Part shown: in pieces, positions 50,125 through 58,373 of the stretch
Layout: each line of letters opens with the position of its first letter
How positions within the stretch are numbered: position 1 is the first letter of the stretch
Source: JAUIEH01 sp964483375
GTDB lineage: Bacteria > Pseudomonadota > Alphaproteobacteria > Caulobacterales > Maricaulaceae
Direction of reading: 5' to 3'
Assembly: GCA_964483375.1 (NCBI GenBank)
Contig: CAZABJ010000006.1
Coordinates: 1-62,394, forward strand
DNA length: 62,394 nt
The notes under the pieces: generated by a model
Seen by the model: only the letters and a program-made list of their open reading frames with translations
Databases searched by the model: none
Told to the model about the DNA's origin: nothing
Program-made: the position numbers and the translations under genes

Positions 50125-51594
50125 ATGGGGCGCTCGGGCGAGCCTGCCTTCACGGCTTGCGCGGATGCGGGCGAAGCGGTCGCGCGGCTTCAAAGCCTTT
50201 ATGAGGACGCCTGCGAGCGCCTGCGCGCCGCTTTGCTGGATTTCGCCGACAACGGCGTCGCGCCGGGCGACTATGGCGGCTCGATCGCCTATCCCGAACT
50301 GCGCGTGTCCTACGCGCCCGAAGGCGCCACGCCGAAACTCTCGCGGTCTTATGCAAAGTTCTCCGCGCCTGGCGTTTACGCGGGTACGATCACCCGGCCC
50401 AATTTCTTTCGCGACTATCTCGTCGAGCAGCTTTCGCTGATTGCGGAAAGCTACGAGGTCACCCTTGAGGTCGGCTCGAGCCGAGAAGGCATTCCGTTCC
50501 CTTACGTGATGCGTCCTGAAGACGAAGAGCGGGTTGGGAGTTGCGATCCGGCGGCGCTGGCGTCCTTGTTCCCAGCGCCGGACTTAGCGGCGGTGGGCGA
50601 TGAACTCGCCGATGGGGCTTGGGAGCAAGATCCCGGCCGGCCCCTGCCGCTCATGCTGTTTGACGCGGCGAGGGTGGACTACTCGCTCCACCGATTGCGT
50701 CACTACACCGGGGCGCCCGCCGAGCACGTCCAGAACTTCATCTTGTTCACAAACTACCACCGCTATGTGGACGAGTTCGTCCGGTGGGCGAGCGAGCAAG
50801 TCTCCGCGGACGGACCCTATGAGGCGCTGTCCGCGCCAGGCGGGGTGATGGTGCGGCCGGGCGACGAGGACCCCGTGGGCGCCGTCGAAGCCGGTCCGTG
50901 GCGTCGGTTCCAGATGCCGGCCTATCACCTCATGGCGCCGGGGCGGAACGGCGTGACCCTGGTGAATATCGGGGTGGGTCCGTCCAATGCGAAGACCATC
51001 ACCGATCACCTCGCGGTGTTGCGTCCCCAGTGCTGGCTCATGATCGGGCATTGCGGCGGACTGCGGCATTCTCAAAAGCTCGGCGATTATGTGCTCGCCC
51101 ACGCCTATCTTCGGCGGGATGCGGTCTTGGACGACCATCTGCCGCTCGACATTCCCGTTCCGCCCATCGCAGAGATCCAAGTCGCCCTGCAAGCCGCAGC
51201 CGCGGAAGTGACGGGCGAGGCGGGCGAGGCGCTGAAACATCGGCTGCGCACCGGGACCGTCGTGACCGATTGCGATCGCAATTGGGAGCTGCGTGCGGGC
51301 ATTGAGACCCGGCGGTTCAACCAGTCCCGCGCCATCGCCATCGACATGGAAAGCGCGACGATCGCCGCCAACGGGTTCCGCTTCCGCGTGCCGTACGGAA
51401 CCTTGCTGTGCGTGTCCGACAAGCCCCTCCATGGGGAATTGAAACTGCCCGGTTCAGCGCGCCGGTTCTATGAACGCGCGGTGTCCCAACACCTCCAAAT
51501 CGGCTTGCGCACCATTGAGCTGTTGAAGCGAGACGGCGCCCAGGTTCTGCATTCGCGCAAGCTGCGGGCGTTTGACGAACCGCCCTTTCGATGA
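50125..51594 (+). CDS. amn: AMP nucleosidase
   Basis: Amn hydrolyses AMP to adenine and ribose 5-phosphate and so lowers the AMP pool. The 489 residues comprise an N-terminal regulatory part (RVSYAPEG, RSYAKFSAPGVYAGTITRPN) and a C-terminal nucleoside-phosphorylase-like domain with NIGVGPSNAKTITDHLAVLR, MIGHCGGLR and AIDMESATIAANGFRFRVPY, where Glu and Asp hold the ribose and base. Length and layout are normal. Confidence 0.96.
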   Translation: MGRSGEPAFTACADAGEAVARLQSLYEDACERLRAALLDFADNGVAPGDYGGSIAYPELRVSYAPEGATPKLSRSYAKFSAPGVYAGTITRPNFFRDYLVEQLSLIAESYEVTLEVGSSREGIPFPYVMRPEDEERVGSCDPAALASLFPAPDLAAVGDELADGAWEQDPGRPLPLMLFDAARVDYSLHRLRHYTGAPAEHVQNFILFTNYHRYVDEFVRWASEQVSADGPYEALSAPGGVMVRPGDEDPVGAVEAGPWRRFQMPAYHLMAPGRNGVTLVNIGVGPSNAKTITDHLAVLRPQCWLMIGHCGGLRHSQKLGDYVLAHAYLRRDAVLDDHLPLDIPVPPIAEIQVALQAAAAEVTGEAGEALKHRLRTGTVVTDCDRNWELRAGIETRRFNQSRAIAIDMESATIAANGFRFRVPYGTLLCVSDKPLHGELKLPGSARRFYERAVSQHLQIGLRTIELLKRDGAQVLHSRKLRAFDEPPFR

Positions 51595-51669
51595 GGCGAT
51601 GGTCGTCGGGGCTCGTTGCCAGTGACGCGGAAACCGATACGGTGCCGCCGACGGCGGAGGGTCAGAAGC

Positions 51670-52470
51670 GTGTCCGAACGGCTCATCCCCCTTGAGGGGG
51701 TCTTTAACTTCAGGGATTTTGGCGGCTACGCGGTGATGGGCGGCCAGGTGAAGCGCGGGATGTTGTTCCGCTCCGCCAATCTGCATCGTGCAACCGCGGC
51801 CGATCAGGAAAAACTGCAAGCGCTGGGGCTCGCCGTGGTGGTCGATTTGCGGCGGGCCGGAGAGCGCGCGTCTGAACCATCCGCCTGGTCCGCCCAAACC
51901 CAGCCTCGCGTCATCGACAGCGACGAGGGTCACGCCGACGCGGCGCCGCCCCATCTGAAGGCTCTGTTGGCCGCCGAAGAGGTTTCCGCAGATAAGATGC
52001 GAGACTACATGCTCGACATCTACGTTCGCATGCCCTTCGAGGCCCGGCATCGCGCTTTGTTTTCCGGTGCGTTCGCGGCGCTGGCGGCGCAAGAAACGCC
52101 TGCTCTGGTGCATTGCGCAGCGGGCAAAGACCGCACGGGCGTCTTGTGCGCCCTTGTTCTGCACGCCTTGGGGGTGAGCCGGGAAGACGTGTTCGCCGAC
52201 TACGCGCTGACCAATGACGCCATCGCTTCGTCAGGCGTTCTGGAAAAAGCGATCGCGCGATTCTCAAAGCGGCTCGGACGACCGCTCACCGCGGATCAAT
52301 TGCGCCCCATGGCCGGGGTGGAGCCGGCCTATCTTGAAGCGGCGCTTGAAGAAATCGAACGCCGCTCAGGCTCGCTCGACGACTATTTGCGCGAAAGTCT
52401 GGGCGTGAGCGAACAGGCGCAGGCCGCGATCCGCAGTCATCTCGTCGCCGAAGACGAGACCGTCGCCTAA
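51670..52470 (+). CDS. Tyrosine-protein phosphatase of the IphP/DSP type
   Basis: The 266-residue product starts at a GTG (VSERLIPLEG) with GGAGGG upstream; the frame extends back to 51616 with an Arg-rich stretch unlikely to be coding. FNFRDFGGY and LFRSANLHRAT are family blocks, and VHCAAGKDRTG is the phosphate loop with nucleophile Cys149 and Arg154. IphP-type enzymes remove phosphate from tyrosine or phosphoinositides. It follows amn by 75 bp; no functional link is evident. Confidence 0.9.
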   Translation: MSERLIPLEGVFNFRDFGGYAVMGGQVKRGMLFRSANLHRATAADQEKLQALGLAVVVDLRRAGERASEPSAWSAQTQPRVIDSDEGHADAAPPHLKALLAAEEVSADKMRDYMLDIYVRMPFEARHRALFSGAFAALAAQETPALVHCAAGKDRTGVLCALVLHALGVSREDVFADYALTNDAIASSGVLEKAIARFSKRLGRPLTADQLRPMAGVEPAYLEAALEEIERRSGSLDDYLRESLGVSEQAQAAIRSHLVAEDETVA

Positions 52471-52472
52471 CC

Positions 52473-53744
52473 GTGGCCGGCCTCGCCCTCAAATGCGATC
52501 CGACAGCGGCGTTCGCGCCTTTCGCTGGGCGACCCCATAGCCTCTTGTTGCATTCGGGCGGGGCGGGGCCGTCCTTCCTCTACGCCGACCCTGTTGAAAC
52601 GTTCATAGCGCCGGCGTCAGAGGAAAGACCCGCCGACCCCGAGCCGTTTTTCGCCGAGGCGCGCGCGAACGGGGCCTATGTCGCAGGGCTAGTCGCCTAT
52701 GAGTGGGGCGGGCCGCTCAACCAAGCCCCGCGCGCGCCAGGGAGCGCTTGGCCCGACCTTGCCTTTGGCGCCTATGACGCACGGCTTGAGATCTCGGCTG
52801 ACGGCGATGTCACCGTCCAGGGCGCGGCGGATCCCGGCGGGCGGCTCCTGGAAGCGGCCGCGGCGGGCGTGGCGCCGCCCGCATCAAGCCCTGAGCGTGT
52901 GCAGTTTGCGCCCTTAACGGCGCGTGAGGGTGTCGAAGCCGCAACCGCCGCGTTGATCGCGCGCATCCATGCGGGCGATCTCTACCAGGCGAACTTCTCC
53001 CATCCATTCGCCGCCACCTTGGCGCAGGGCGATGCGCCCTACGCCGCCTGGGCGCGTCTGGTGGCCCACAGTCCCGCGCCTTACGCCGGGTTCTTCCGCC
53101 TTTCCGAGGGGCTGGCGGTGGGCTCGAACTCGCCCGAACTATTTTTGAGCGTGAGCCCCGAGGGGCTGGTGACGACGCGGCCGATCAAGGGCACGCGTCC
53201 GCGGAGCGCGGAACCCACCGCTGACGCTGCGCTCGCCCAAGCGCTTGCCGCCTCCGCCAAAGACCGCGCGGAGAACCTCATGATCGTCGACCTCATGCGC
53301 AATGATCTCGCCCGGGCCTGCGAGCCGGGCAGCGTCAAGACGCCGGCTTTGTTCGAGGTGGAGAGCTACGCCAACGTCCACCACCTGGTGTCGACGGTGG
53401 TGGGACGGCTTTCTCGCGGATGCGGTCTGGGAGGGCTTCTCGCGCGGACCTTTCCGCCAGGCTCCATCACCGGCGCGCCAAAACGCCAGGCGATGGTCGA
53501 GATTGCGCGGCTCGAAGGCCGGGCTCGCGGGCCCTATTGCGGGGCGATGGGCCATATCGCGCCCGACGGTGCGGCGACTTTCAACGTCATGATCCGAACG
53601 ATGGCGTTTTCCCGCGACGGGGATCGTTGGCGGGCGGAGGCGCGAGCCGGCGGGGGCGTGGTGGCGGACTCCGAGCCCGCGGATGAATATGAGGAGACCT
53701 TGGCCAAAATCGCCTCGATCCGCGCGGCGTTGTCGGGTTCGTGA
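52473..53744 (+). CDS. pabB: Aminodeoxychorismate synthase component I
   Basis: PabB converts chorismate with ammonia to 4-amino-4-deoxychorismate for folate. The 423-residue product starts at a GTG 2 bp after the previous stop. The chorismate-binding domain shows LYQANFSHPFA, the PIKGTRPRS block with active Lys, DLMRNDLARACEPGSV, FPPGSITGAPKRQAM and the end motif ADSEPADEYEETLAKI. The glutaminase partner PabA is not in the window. It overlaps pabC at the TGATG junction. Confidence 0.93.
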   Translation: MAGLALKCDPTAAFAPFAGRPHSLLLHSGGAGPSFLYADPVETFIAPASEERPADPEPFFAEARANGAYVAGLVAYEWGGPLNQAPRAPGSAWPDLAFGAYDARLEISADGDVTVQGAADPGGRLLEAAAAGVAPPASSPERVQFAPLTAREGVEAATAALIARIHAGDLYQANFSHPFAATLAQGDAPYAAWARLVAHSPAPYAGFFRLSEGLAVGSNSPELFLSVSPEGLVTTRPIKGTRPRSAEPTADAALAQALAASAKDRAENLMIVDLMRNDLARACEPGSVKTPALFEVESYANVHHLVSTVVGRLSRGCGLGGLLARTFPPGSITGAPKRQAMVEIARLEGRARGPYCGAMGHIAPDGAATFNVMIRTMAFSRDGDRWRAEARAGGGVVADSEPADEYEETLAKIASIRAALSGS

Positions 53745-54622
53745 TGATCGTCTGGGATGACGGCGCGCTGAGGCCCGCTCAAGACGTGCGCATTTCCCCC
53801 CATGATCGGGGCTTTCTGATCGGGGACGGGGCATTTGAGACGTTTCGCGTTTTGGGTGGAGGCGGCGTGCGTCTTCACGCCCATGCTGAGCGACTTTTTG
53901 CGACCCTTTGCGGCTTGGAAATCACCGTCGCCTGGTCAGCCGATGATCTCGCCCAGGCCGTCGCCGAGTTGTCGCGCGCCAATAACCAGCTTGATGGGGT
54001 CGCTCGTTTGACCGTCAGCGCCGGGGAGGGCGGACGCGGACTGGACCGTCCCGCCCCCGCTCAGGGACGTGCGGTCATGACCTTGTCGCCGACGCCCGCG
54101 CCGCGTCCGCCGCTCTGCTTGCGTGTCGACCCCTCAATCCTGCGCCCCCGCGGCAATCCTGCGAACGCGATGAAAACCCTGGCGAGCTACGCCGATGCGC
54201 GCTTTGCGTTGCGACGGGCGCGCTATGCCGGGGCGGATGACGCTATTTTTCTGGACGACGCTGGGTGCGTGGCGTGCGCGACGACCTCTAACGTCTTTTG
54301 GATCGCCGAGGGACGCGTGTTGACGCCCGCGCTGACCGGCGCTGTCTTGCCCGGGGTCACCCGTGGAGCGGTGTTCGCCGCGGCTGCGGCGGCGGGCGTT
54401 GCGTGCGCGCCGGTTGAAGCTGGCGCGGATGCGATGTTTTCCGCTGACGCCGTCTTTCTCGCCAACGCCGCGCGCGGCGTGATGTCAGCGGCGACGCTGG
54501 TTGCGGAGAACAGGCCGGCGACCCCAATCGATCCTGACCATCCCCTGCTGGTCGAGATTGCACGGGGCGTGCGCGCGTCCGAGCTTGATGGGCGCGGGCT
54601 TTCCTGGAGGACTATGGACTAA
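53744..54622 (+). CDS. pabC: Aminodeoxychorismate lyase / class IV aminotransferase-like
   Basis: The 292-residue PLP enzyme should release pyruvate from aminodeoxychorismate to give p-aminobenzoate. ISPHDRGFLIGDGAFETFRV is the family start, NPANAMKTLASYADARFALR places the PLP Lys, and DAIFLDDAGCVACATTSNVF follows. Branched-chain aminotransferase activity is the alternative, but coupling to pabB favours PabC. ATG at 53744 overlaps the pabB stop; a GTG one codon earlier is also possible. The stop overlaps that of the convergent TadE-like gene (CTAA). Confidence 0.9.
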   Translation: MIVWDDGALRPAQDVRISPHDRGFLIGDGAFETFRVLGGGGVRLHAHAERLFATLCGLEITVAWSADDLAQAVAELSRANNQLDGVARLTVSAGEGGRGLDRPAPAQGRAVMTLSPTPAPRPPLCLRVDPSILRPRGNPANAMKTLASYADARFALRRARYAGADDAIFLDDAGCVACATTSNVFWIAEGRVLTPALTGAVLPGVTRGAVFAAAAAAGVACAPVEAGADAMFSADAVFLANAARGVMSAATLVAENRPATPIDPDHPLLVEIARGVRASELDGRGLSWRTMD

Positions 54623-55167
54623 GGGCAGGGGTCCGGATTGAAGACGACTTCGGCGGACCGGCGGGGACGAAGGTAAAACTCATCGCGTAAGACCACGGGG
54701 CCGGTGACGATGTCCCCGATCGGCGGGGTATAGTCGAGCCGCGCTTCGGCGAGCACCACGCTTTGGCCCGGCGTCAACAAGCCGTCTGGAATCGCGACCA
54801 CCGATCCGCAGGCCAAGGGCGAAAAGCCGCGGGCGTAGCTCCAGGTCACGCCGATATCGCCGTCCATATCCATCGCGACGTTCGTCACCCGCAGTTCAAG
54901 CGCCTCGGCGTTGGCGGCGTTCATGATCGCGCCAGCCGCGGCGAACACCGCCTCCATTTCATCGGCGTCAACCAAGTCGTCCTGCGCCACCAAGTCGCCC
55001 ACGGCGCTGGCGACATTGGTGACCTTGCGGTCCACCGAGAGCATCAAGCTGATTTCGATGCTCGCGAAGTAGAAGAGGAACAAGATCGGGGCGACCAGGG
55101 CGAACTCCACGGCGGAAACGCCGCGCGTGTCGCTGCGCCAATGGCGAAGGCGCGCCAATGCGGTCAT
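54619..55167 (-). CDS. TadE/TadG-like pilus protein (second)
   Basis: The 182-residue product begins MTALARLRHW and holds the TadE signature RGVSAVEFALVAPILFLFYF, with an AVEF prepilin-like segment and one hydrophobic helix. The rest is periplasmic. TadE-type pseudopilins help assemble Flp pili. The start at 55167 overlaps the stop of the upstream TadE-like gene as ATGA; the open frame extends to 55281. Confidence 0.88.
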   Translation of the reverse strand: MTALARLRHWRSDTRGVSAVEFALVAPILFLFYFASIEISLMLSVDRKVTNVASAVGDLVAQDDLVDADEMEAVFAAAGAIMNAANAEALELRVTNVAMDMDGDIGVTWSYARGFSPLACGSVVAIPDGLLTPGQSVVLAEARLDYTPPIGDIVTGPVVLRDEFYLRPRRSAEVVFNPDPCP

Positions 55168-55706
55168 GGCGTAAGGTCTCCGAACGGCTCGTTGCGGAAC
55201 GCCGAGGAGGTGACGATCAACCGCCGTCCGCCGTCGAGATTGGCCAAGCCGGTGCCGATCCCCGGCGTGAAGACTTTCCAAATGTAGTAGACCCGCGCGA
55301 CCACGATATCGCCGGCGTCTCCGAAGTCGGCTTGCAGGCCGCTGGGATCGAACTCGCCGTCCGAAACAAGGTCGGGGTTCGAAACGGAATCGAAGTCGTT
55401 ATAGACGCGGACGTCCACATACACGTTTCCTTCGCAGGAAATGACGACTTCAACCTCCTCGCAGACCGCGTCGCGAAAATCCGCGGCGGTGCCCCCGTTC
55501 ATTTGCAGCTGACCCGTGCGCACCAGGCGAGAGGCCTCCATGGTGCCGTTCTCCATCGTCGAGGTGACGAAGAACAGGAACGTCGCTTCCAGAATGGCGA
55601 AGATCAGAAAGAAGAACGGCCCGGCCACCAAAGCGAATTCGACTGCCGTCGCCCCGCGGCGCGCGGCGAGAAAGCGTCGAAACAGACGAGAGGGGGGGAT
55701 GACCAT
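55164..55706 (-). CDS. TadE-like pilus protein (first)
   Basis: The product has 180 residues from MVIPPSRL, or 189 from an ATG at 55733; neither has a strong ribosome site. RGATAVEFALVAGPFFFLIF is the TadE motif with its transmembrane helix, and the periplasmic part holds a close Cys pair region (VCEEVEVVISCEGN). It is coupled to the second TadE-like gene and lies on the strand opposite to the flp-cpa operon. Confidence 0.88.
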   Translation of the reverse strand: MVIPPSRLFRRFLAARRGATAVEFALVAGPFFFLIFAILEATFLFFVTSTMENGTMEASRLVRTGQLQMNGGTAADFRDAVCEEVEVVISCEGNVYVDVRVYNDFDSVSNPDLVSDGEFDPSGLQADFGDAGDIVVARVYYIWKVFTPGIGTGLANLDGGRRLIVTSSAFRNEPFGDLTP

Positions 55707-55751
55707 GCGGACGCTCGCGAAGCAATTTCGCATAAGACTGTCGCAGCGCGC

Positions 55752-55767
55752 TTAAATCGCCGCTAAC
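55752..55767 (+). promoter_or_regulatory. CtrA-like box upstream of the TadE-like pair
   Basis: TTAAATCGCCGCTAAC matches TTAA-N7-TTAAC with one mismatch and lies 45 bp upstream of the 55706 start. A further TTAA is at 55776. Confidence 0.4.
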
Positions 55768-55827
55768 GCCGATGGTTAAATGCGAACAAATTCAGGGCCG
55801 AACGCGCCAGGCCCGAACAGCTCGACG

Positions 55828-56274
55828 CTATTCTTCGTCGCCTGCTTCCCGCGAGGCGGCTCCCATCGCCGCGTCAGCGGCGTCGATCAGATTGCGGAAC
55901 CGGCTGGTTTCATCGCCCGGAATGGCGACGGCTTCGCAGGCGGGCGCGCAGCGATAGCTTTCACGGCCGCGCCCGCGATGCAGCGTCACCCGACCATGGT
56001 CGGCGGCGGTGACTTCCACTGTGGCGCTCAAGATCGTCTCGCCCGCCGCATTGAGCGCGATGACGTTCGTGACGCCGAAGGACTTGCCTGTCAGGAAGAG
56101 AAGCTGGCCGTTATGAGCGGCGATGTCGGCGATGGCGGGATTACCCACCACCACTGCCGCTGCGTCTTCGGTCAATTGAACCGGATACGCCGTGTCCACC
56201 GCGACCGTGAAAGTCTGGGCGGCGGCGGGGGCCGCGAGCAGGGCGGCGCCGGCGAGAGCGAAGGCGCGGAACAT
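55828..56274 (-). CDS. Pilus assembly protein with secretin N-terminal-type domain
   Basis: The 148-residue product starts at MFRAFALAGAALLAAPAAAQ, a signal peptide; the frame extends to 56355. The body matches the pilus-formation N-terminal region found at the front of CpaC/RcpA secretins (AYPVQLTEDAAAVVVGNPAI, LTGKSFGVTNVIALNAAGE). It is thus a free-standing copy of the secretin N domain. The tail holds a Cys pair (YRCAPACE) and an acidic end. It lies upstream of the TadE-like pair on the same strand and probably helps build or regulate the secretin channel. Confidence 0.82.
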   Translation of the reverse strand: MFRAFALAGAALLAAPAAAQTFTVAVDTAYPVQLTEDAAAVVVGNPAIADIAAHNGQLLFLTGKSFGVTNVIALNAAGETILSATVEVTAADHGRVTLHRGRGRESYRCAPACEAVAIPGDETSRFRNLIDAADAAMGAASREAGDEE

Positions 56275-56391
56275 GGGCGGACTCCGGTTTGACGCTTGGT
56301 CTCGTAATCGTTCGAAACCGACCTTCGTCCGTTGTGGTGAATGAAGCCTAAACAATTGGCGGGAAAAGCCTTGTAAAATGGGCTAAGTGTT

Positions 56392-56420
56392 TTGTTAAGG
56401 ATAATGAGAATTCATATATT
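56392..56420 (+). promoter_or_regulatory. Strong candidate promoter for the flp pilin gene
   Basis: TTGTTA (56392-56397) and TATATT (56415-56420) are exactly 17 bp apart in an AT-rich stretch. Transcription would begin near 56427, giving a leader of about 105 nt before the pilin ATG. Confidence 0.65.
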
Positions 56421-56530
56421 GTCGAGGATCAGTTTAAGAGGGCGCCAAGGGCCTGCGTGTACTTTGGGGATACGGCTCGGGAGAGAATTCCAAGCCAGTG
56501 TCGCTAGCAACACCACGTGGGAGACTAACC

Positions 56531-56710
56531 ATGAGCAACTTCTTCGCTCGTTTCGCTAAAGACGAATCCGGCGCCACCGCCATCGAGTACGGCCTCATCG
56601 CCGCCCTCATCGCGGTCGTCCTCATCGGCGCTCTGGGCGCTCTGGGCGGCAGCGCCAAAACCAAGTTCAACGAAATCAGCACTGCGATCGACGGCGCGTC
56701 GTCTTCGTAA
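56531..56710 (+). CDS. pilA: Flp/Fap-type major pilin
   Basis: The 59-residue prepilin starts at MSNFFARFAKDESGATAIEY. The prepilin peptidase site falls at the Gly-Ala before TAIEYGLIAALIAVVLIGAL, where Glu5 and Tyr6 of the mature pilin are the Flp hallmark. The mature protein is one long hydrophobic helix with a small Ser-rich end. GGGAG precedes the ATG. It has its own strong promoter and terminator, consistent with much higher expression than the assembly genes. Confidence 0.95.
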   Translation: MSNFFARFAKDESGATAIEYGLIAALIAVVLIGALGALGGSAKTKFNEISTAIDGASSS

Positions 56711-56769
56711 GACGCAACGCTAACGCCGCGTTCCGCTGTTGCGGGGCGCGGCCGATCGATCGAATTGGC

Positions 56770-56809
56770 CGACGCCGCTTCCAGGCCTGGGGGCGGCGTC
56801 GCGCTTTTT
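56770..56809 (+). terminator. Intrinsic terminator after the pilin gene
   Basis: CGACGCCGC pairs with GCGGCGTCG (9 bp), with a further CCAGG/CCTGG stem inside the loop, and TTTTT follows at 56805-56809. Confidence 0.85.
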
Positions 56810-56913
56810 GGGCGATCCCCAAGCGCGCGACGTTCCCGCAATGACGGCGGCCGAGACCCTTTCTTAAGGGCGTTTCGGCACACTGCGGGCGTATTGAACA
56901 CACGGAGCCCGCC

Positions 56914-57420
56914 ATGCTCGCCGCCCTCTGCCTGCTTATCGTCCCCTTGGCGCTGTTCGCTGCGGCGTATTGGGATCTCACCACCATGACGATCCCCAAC
57001 CCGTTGAATCTGGGCCTCGCTGCGGCCTTTGTCCTCATTGGACCCTTCTTTTTGAGCTGGGCGGTTTACGGCGCGCATGTCGGGGCGGGCGCGGCGATGC
57101 TGGTCGTCGCGATGGCGCTGTTCGCCTTCGGCTGGATTGGCGGCGGCGACGCAAAGCTGTTCGCAGCGACCTCGCTCTGGTTGGGGTGGGACGGCATGCT
57201 GGGCTTTGTGTTGGTGACGGCCGTGGCCGGCGGCGCGCTCACGCTGGCGTTGATGGCGTTGCGGAATGTCCCGGTCGTGCCGGCGGTCGCTCTCGAGCGG
57301 GCTTGGGTGGCGCGCCTTCTCAAGCCAAAAGGCGAGGTGCCCTATGGTCTTGCTTTAGCCACCGGCGGCTTGATCATGTTCCCGCACAGCGCAATCTTCG
57401 CCGCCGCGCTGAGTTTTTAA
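56914..57420 (+). CDS. cpaA: CpaA/TadV prepilin peptidase
   Basis: The 168-residue membrane enzyme removes the leader of Flp prepilin and TadE-type pseudopilins. It has about five hydrophobic helices and the two catalytic Asp residues, one in YWDLTTMTIPNPLN and one in GGGDAKLFAA, as in aspartyl prepilin peptidases. It is of the short type, lacking the methylase domain of PilD. Confidence 0.94.
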   Translation: MLAALCLLIVPLALFAAAYWDLTTMTIPNPLNLGLAAAFVLIGPFFLSWAVYGAHVGAGAAMLVVAMALFAFGWIGGGDAKLFAATSLWLGWDGMLGFVLVTAVAGGALTLALMALRNVPVVPAVALERAWVARLLKPKGEVPYGLALATGGLIMFPHSAIFAAALSF

Positions 57421-57448
57421 TCAAGACCCGGCAAATCATGCCGCGCCA

Positions 57449-57464
57449 TTAACCTTGCTTTGAC
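57449..57464 (+). promoter_or_regulatory. CtrA-like box upstream of cpaB
   Basis: TTAACCTTGCTTTGAC matches TTAA-N7-TTAAC with one mismatch, in the gap between cpaA and the cpaB start at 57522. Confidence 0.4.
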
Positions 57465-57521
57465 CATAGCAAGCGTTTGATCGCCCCGAACCAGATGGCT
57501 GACTATTCGGGGGTCCTCGAC

Positions 57522-58373
57522 ATGGGTGTCGGGCGCATTGCAGTACTCGCTCTTGCCGCAGCGGCCGCCGCCTTTGTCGGCTTGTATGTCCGCAACGCCG
57601 GATTGACCTCCGGCCAAGCCGCTCCGGAAGTTCAACAAGTGGTGGAGCGCGTGGAGACCCCCACAGAGCGGGTGTTGGTCGCGCGCCGTGACCTCACCGT
57701 GGGCCAGCGCGTGTCGCCTGATGATTTGACGTGGCAGCCTTGGCCGCTCGACGCCTTGTCCGAAACCCATCTGACCCAAACCACCGCGCCTAACGCTTTG
57801 GCGCGTTTCGCCGGCGCGATTGCGCGGGTGGACGTCGCTCGCGGCGAGCCGATCACCGGCCGTCGTCTTGTGAACCCAGGCGAAGCCGGCTTCATGGCCG
57901 CGATGCTGACCCCGGGAATGCGCGCGGTCGCCATCCCGATTTCCGCTGAAACCGGCGCCGGCGGCTTTGTTTTGCCAGGCGATCGGGTCGACGTGATCTT
58001 GAGCTACGAGGTCGAGATCGAGAACGGCCGCGAGACCCGAAACGTGCCGGTCAGCCGCACCATTCTCGAAAACGTTCGCGTTCTGGCGATCGACCAACTG
58101 CCCGGCGGCGATGAAGACGCCCAGGTCTATGTGGGCTCGACCGCGACCTTGGAAGTGACCCCTGCTGACGCTGAGATCGCCGCCCTGGCGGTCACCATCG
58201 GCGATGTTTCGCTGGCGCTGCGCAGCGTTGCGGATCGGCATCCCGATGCGGATCTGGTGATGGGCCGCGGCGCGGAAAGCGGGGAGGGCTTGTTGTTCGC
58301 CTCCGAAGGCCAGGGCCTCACCGTCTATCGCTACGGCCGGGCTCGTACGGATTCCCTGGGAGGCGGCCGATGA
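57522..58373 (+). CDS. cpaB: CpaB/RcpC, Flp pilus assembly
   Basis: The 283-residue product has one N-terminal hydrophobic helix (GVGRIAVLALAAAAAAFVGL), followed by a SAF domain with VLVARRDLTVGQRVSPDDLT and PITGRRLVNPGEAGFMAAML, and the RcpC block VLPGDRVDVILSYEVEIE. It is exported to the periplasm, where it supports secretin function. I chose ATG 57522 because the helix follows at once; an ATG at 57495 and a TTG at 57477 are in frame. The stop overlaps the cpaC start as ATGA. Confidence 0.93.
   Translation: MGVGRIAVLALAAAAAAFVGLYVRNAGLTSGQAAPEVQQVVERVETPTERVLVARRDLTVGQRVSPDDLTWQPWPLDALSETHLTQTTAPNALARFAGAIARVDVARGEPITGRRLVNPGEAGFMAAMLTPGMRAVAIPISAETGAGGFVLPGDRVDVILSYEVEIENGRETRNVPVSRTILENVRVLAIDQLPGGDEDAQVYVGSTATLEVTPADAEIAALAVTIGDVSLALRSVADRHPDADLVMGRGAESGEGLLFASEGQGLTVYRYGRARTDSLGGGR

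Noticed and set aside
56300..56340. tRNA-like GTTCGAAACC stretch
   Set aside because: No acceptor stem, anticodon arm or CCA end can be built around it; no tRNA was found in the window.
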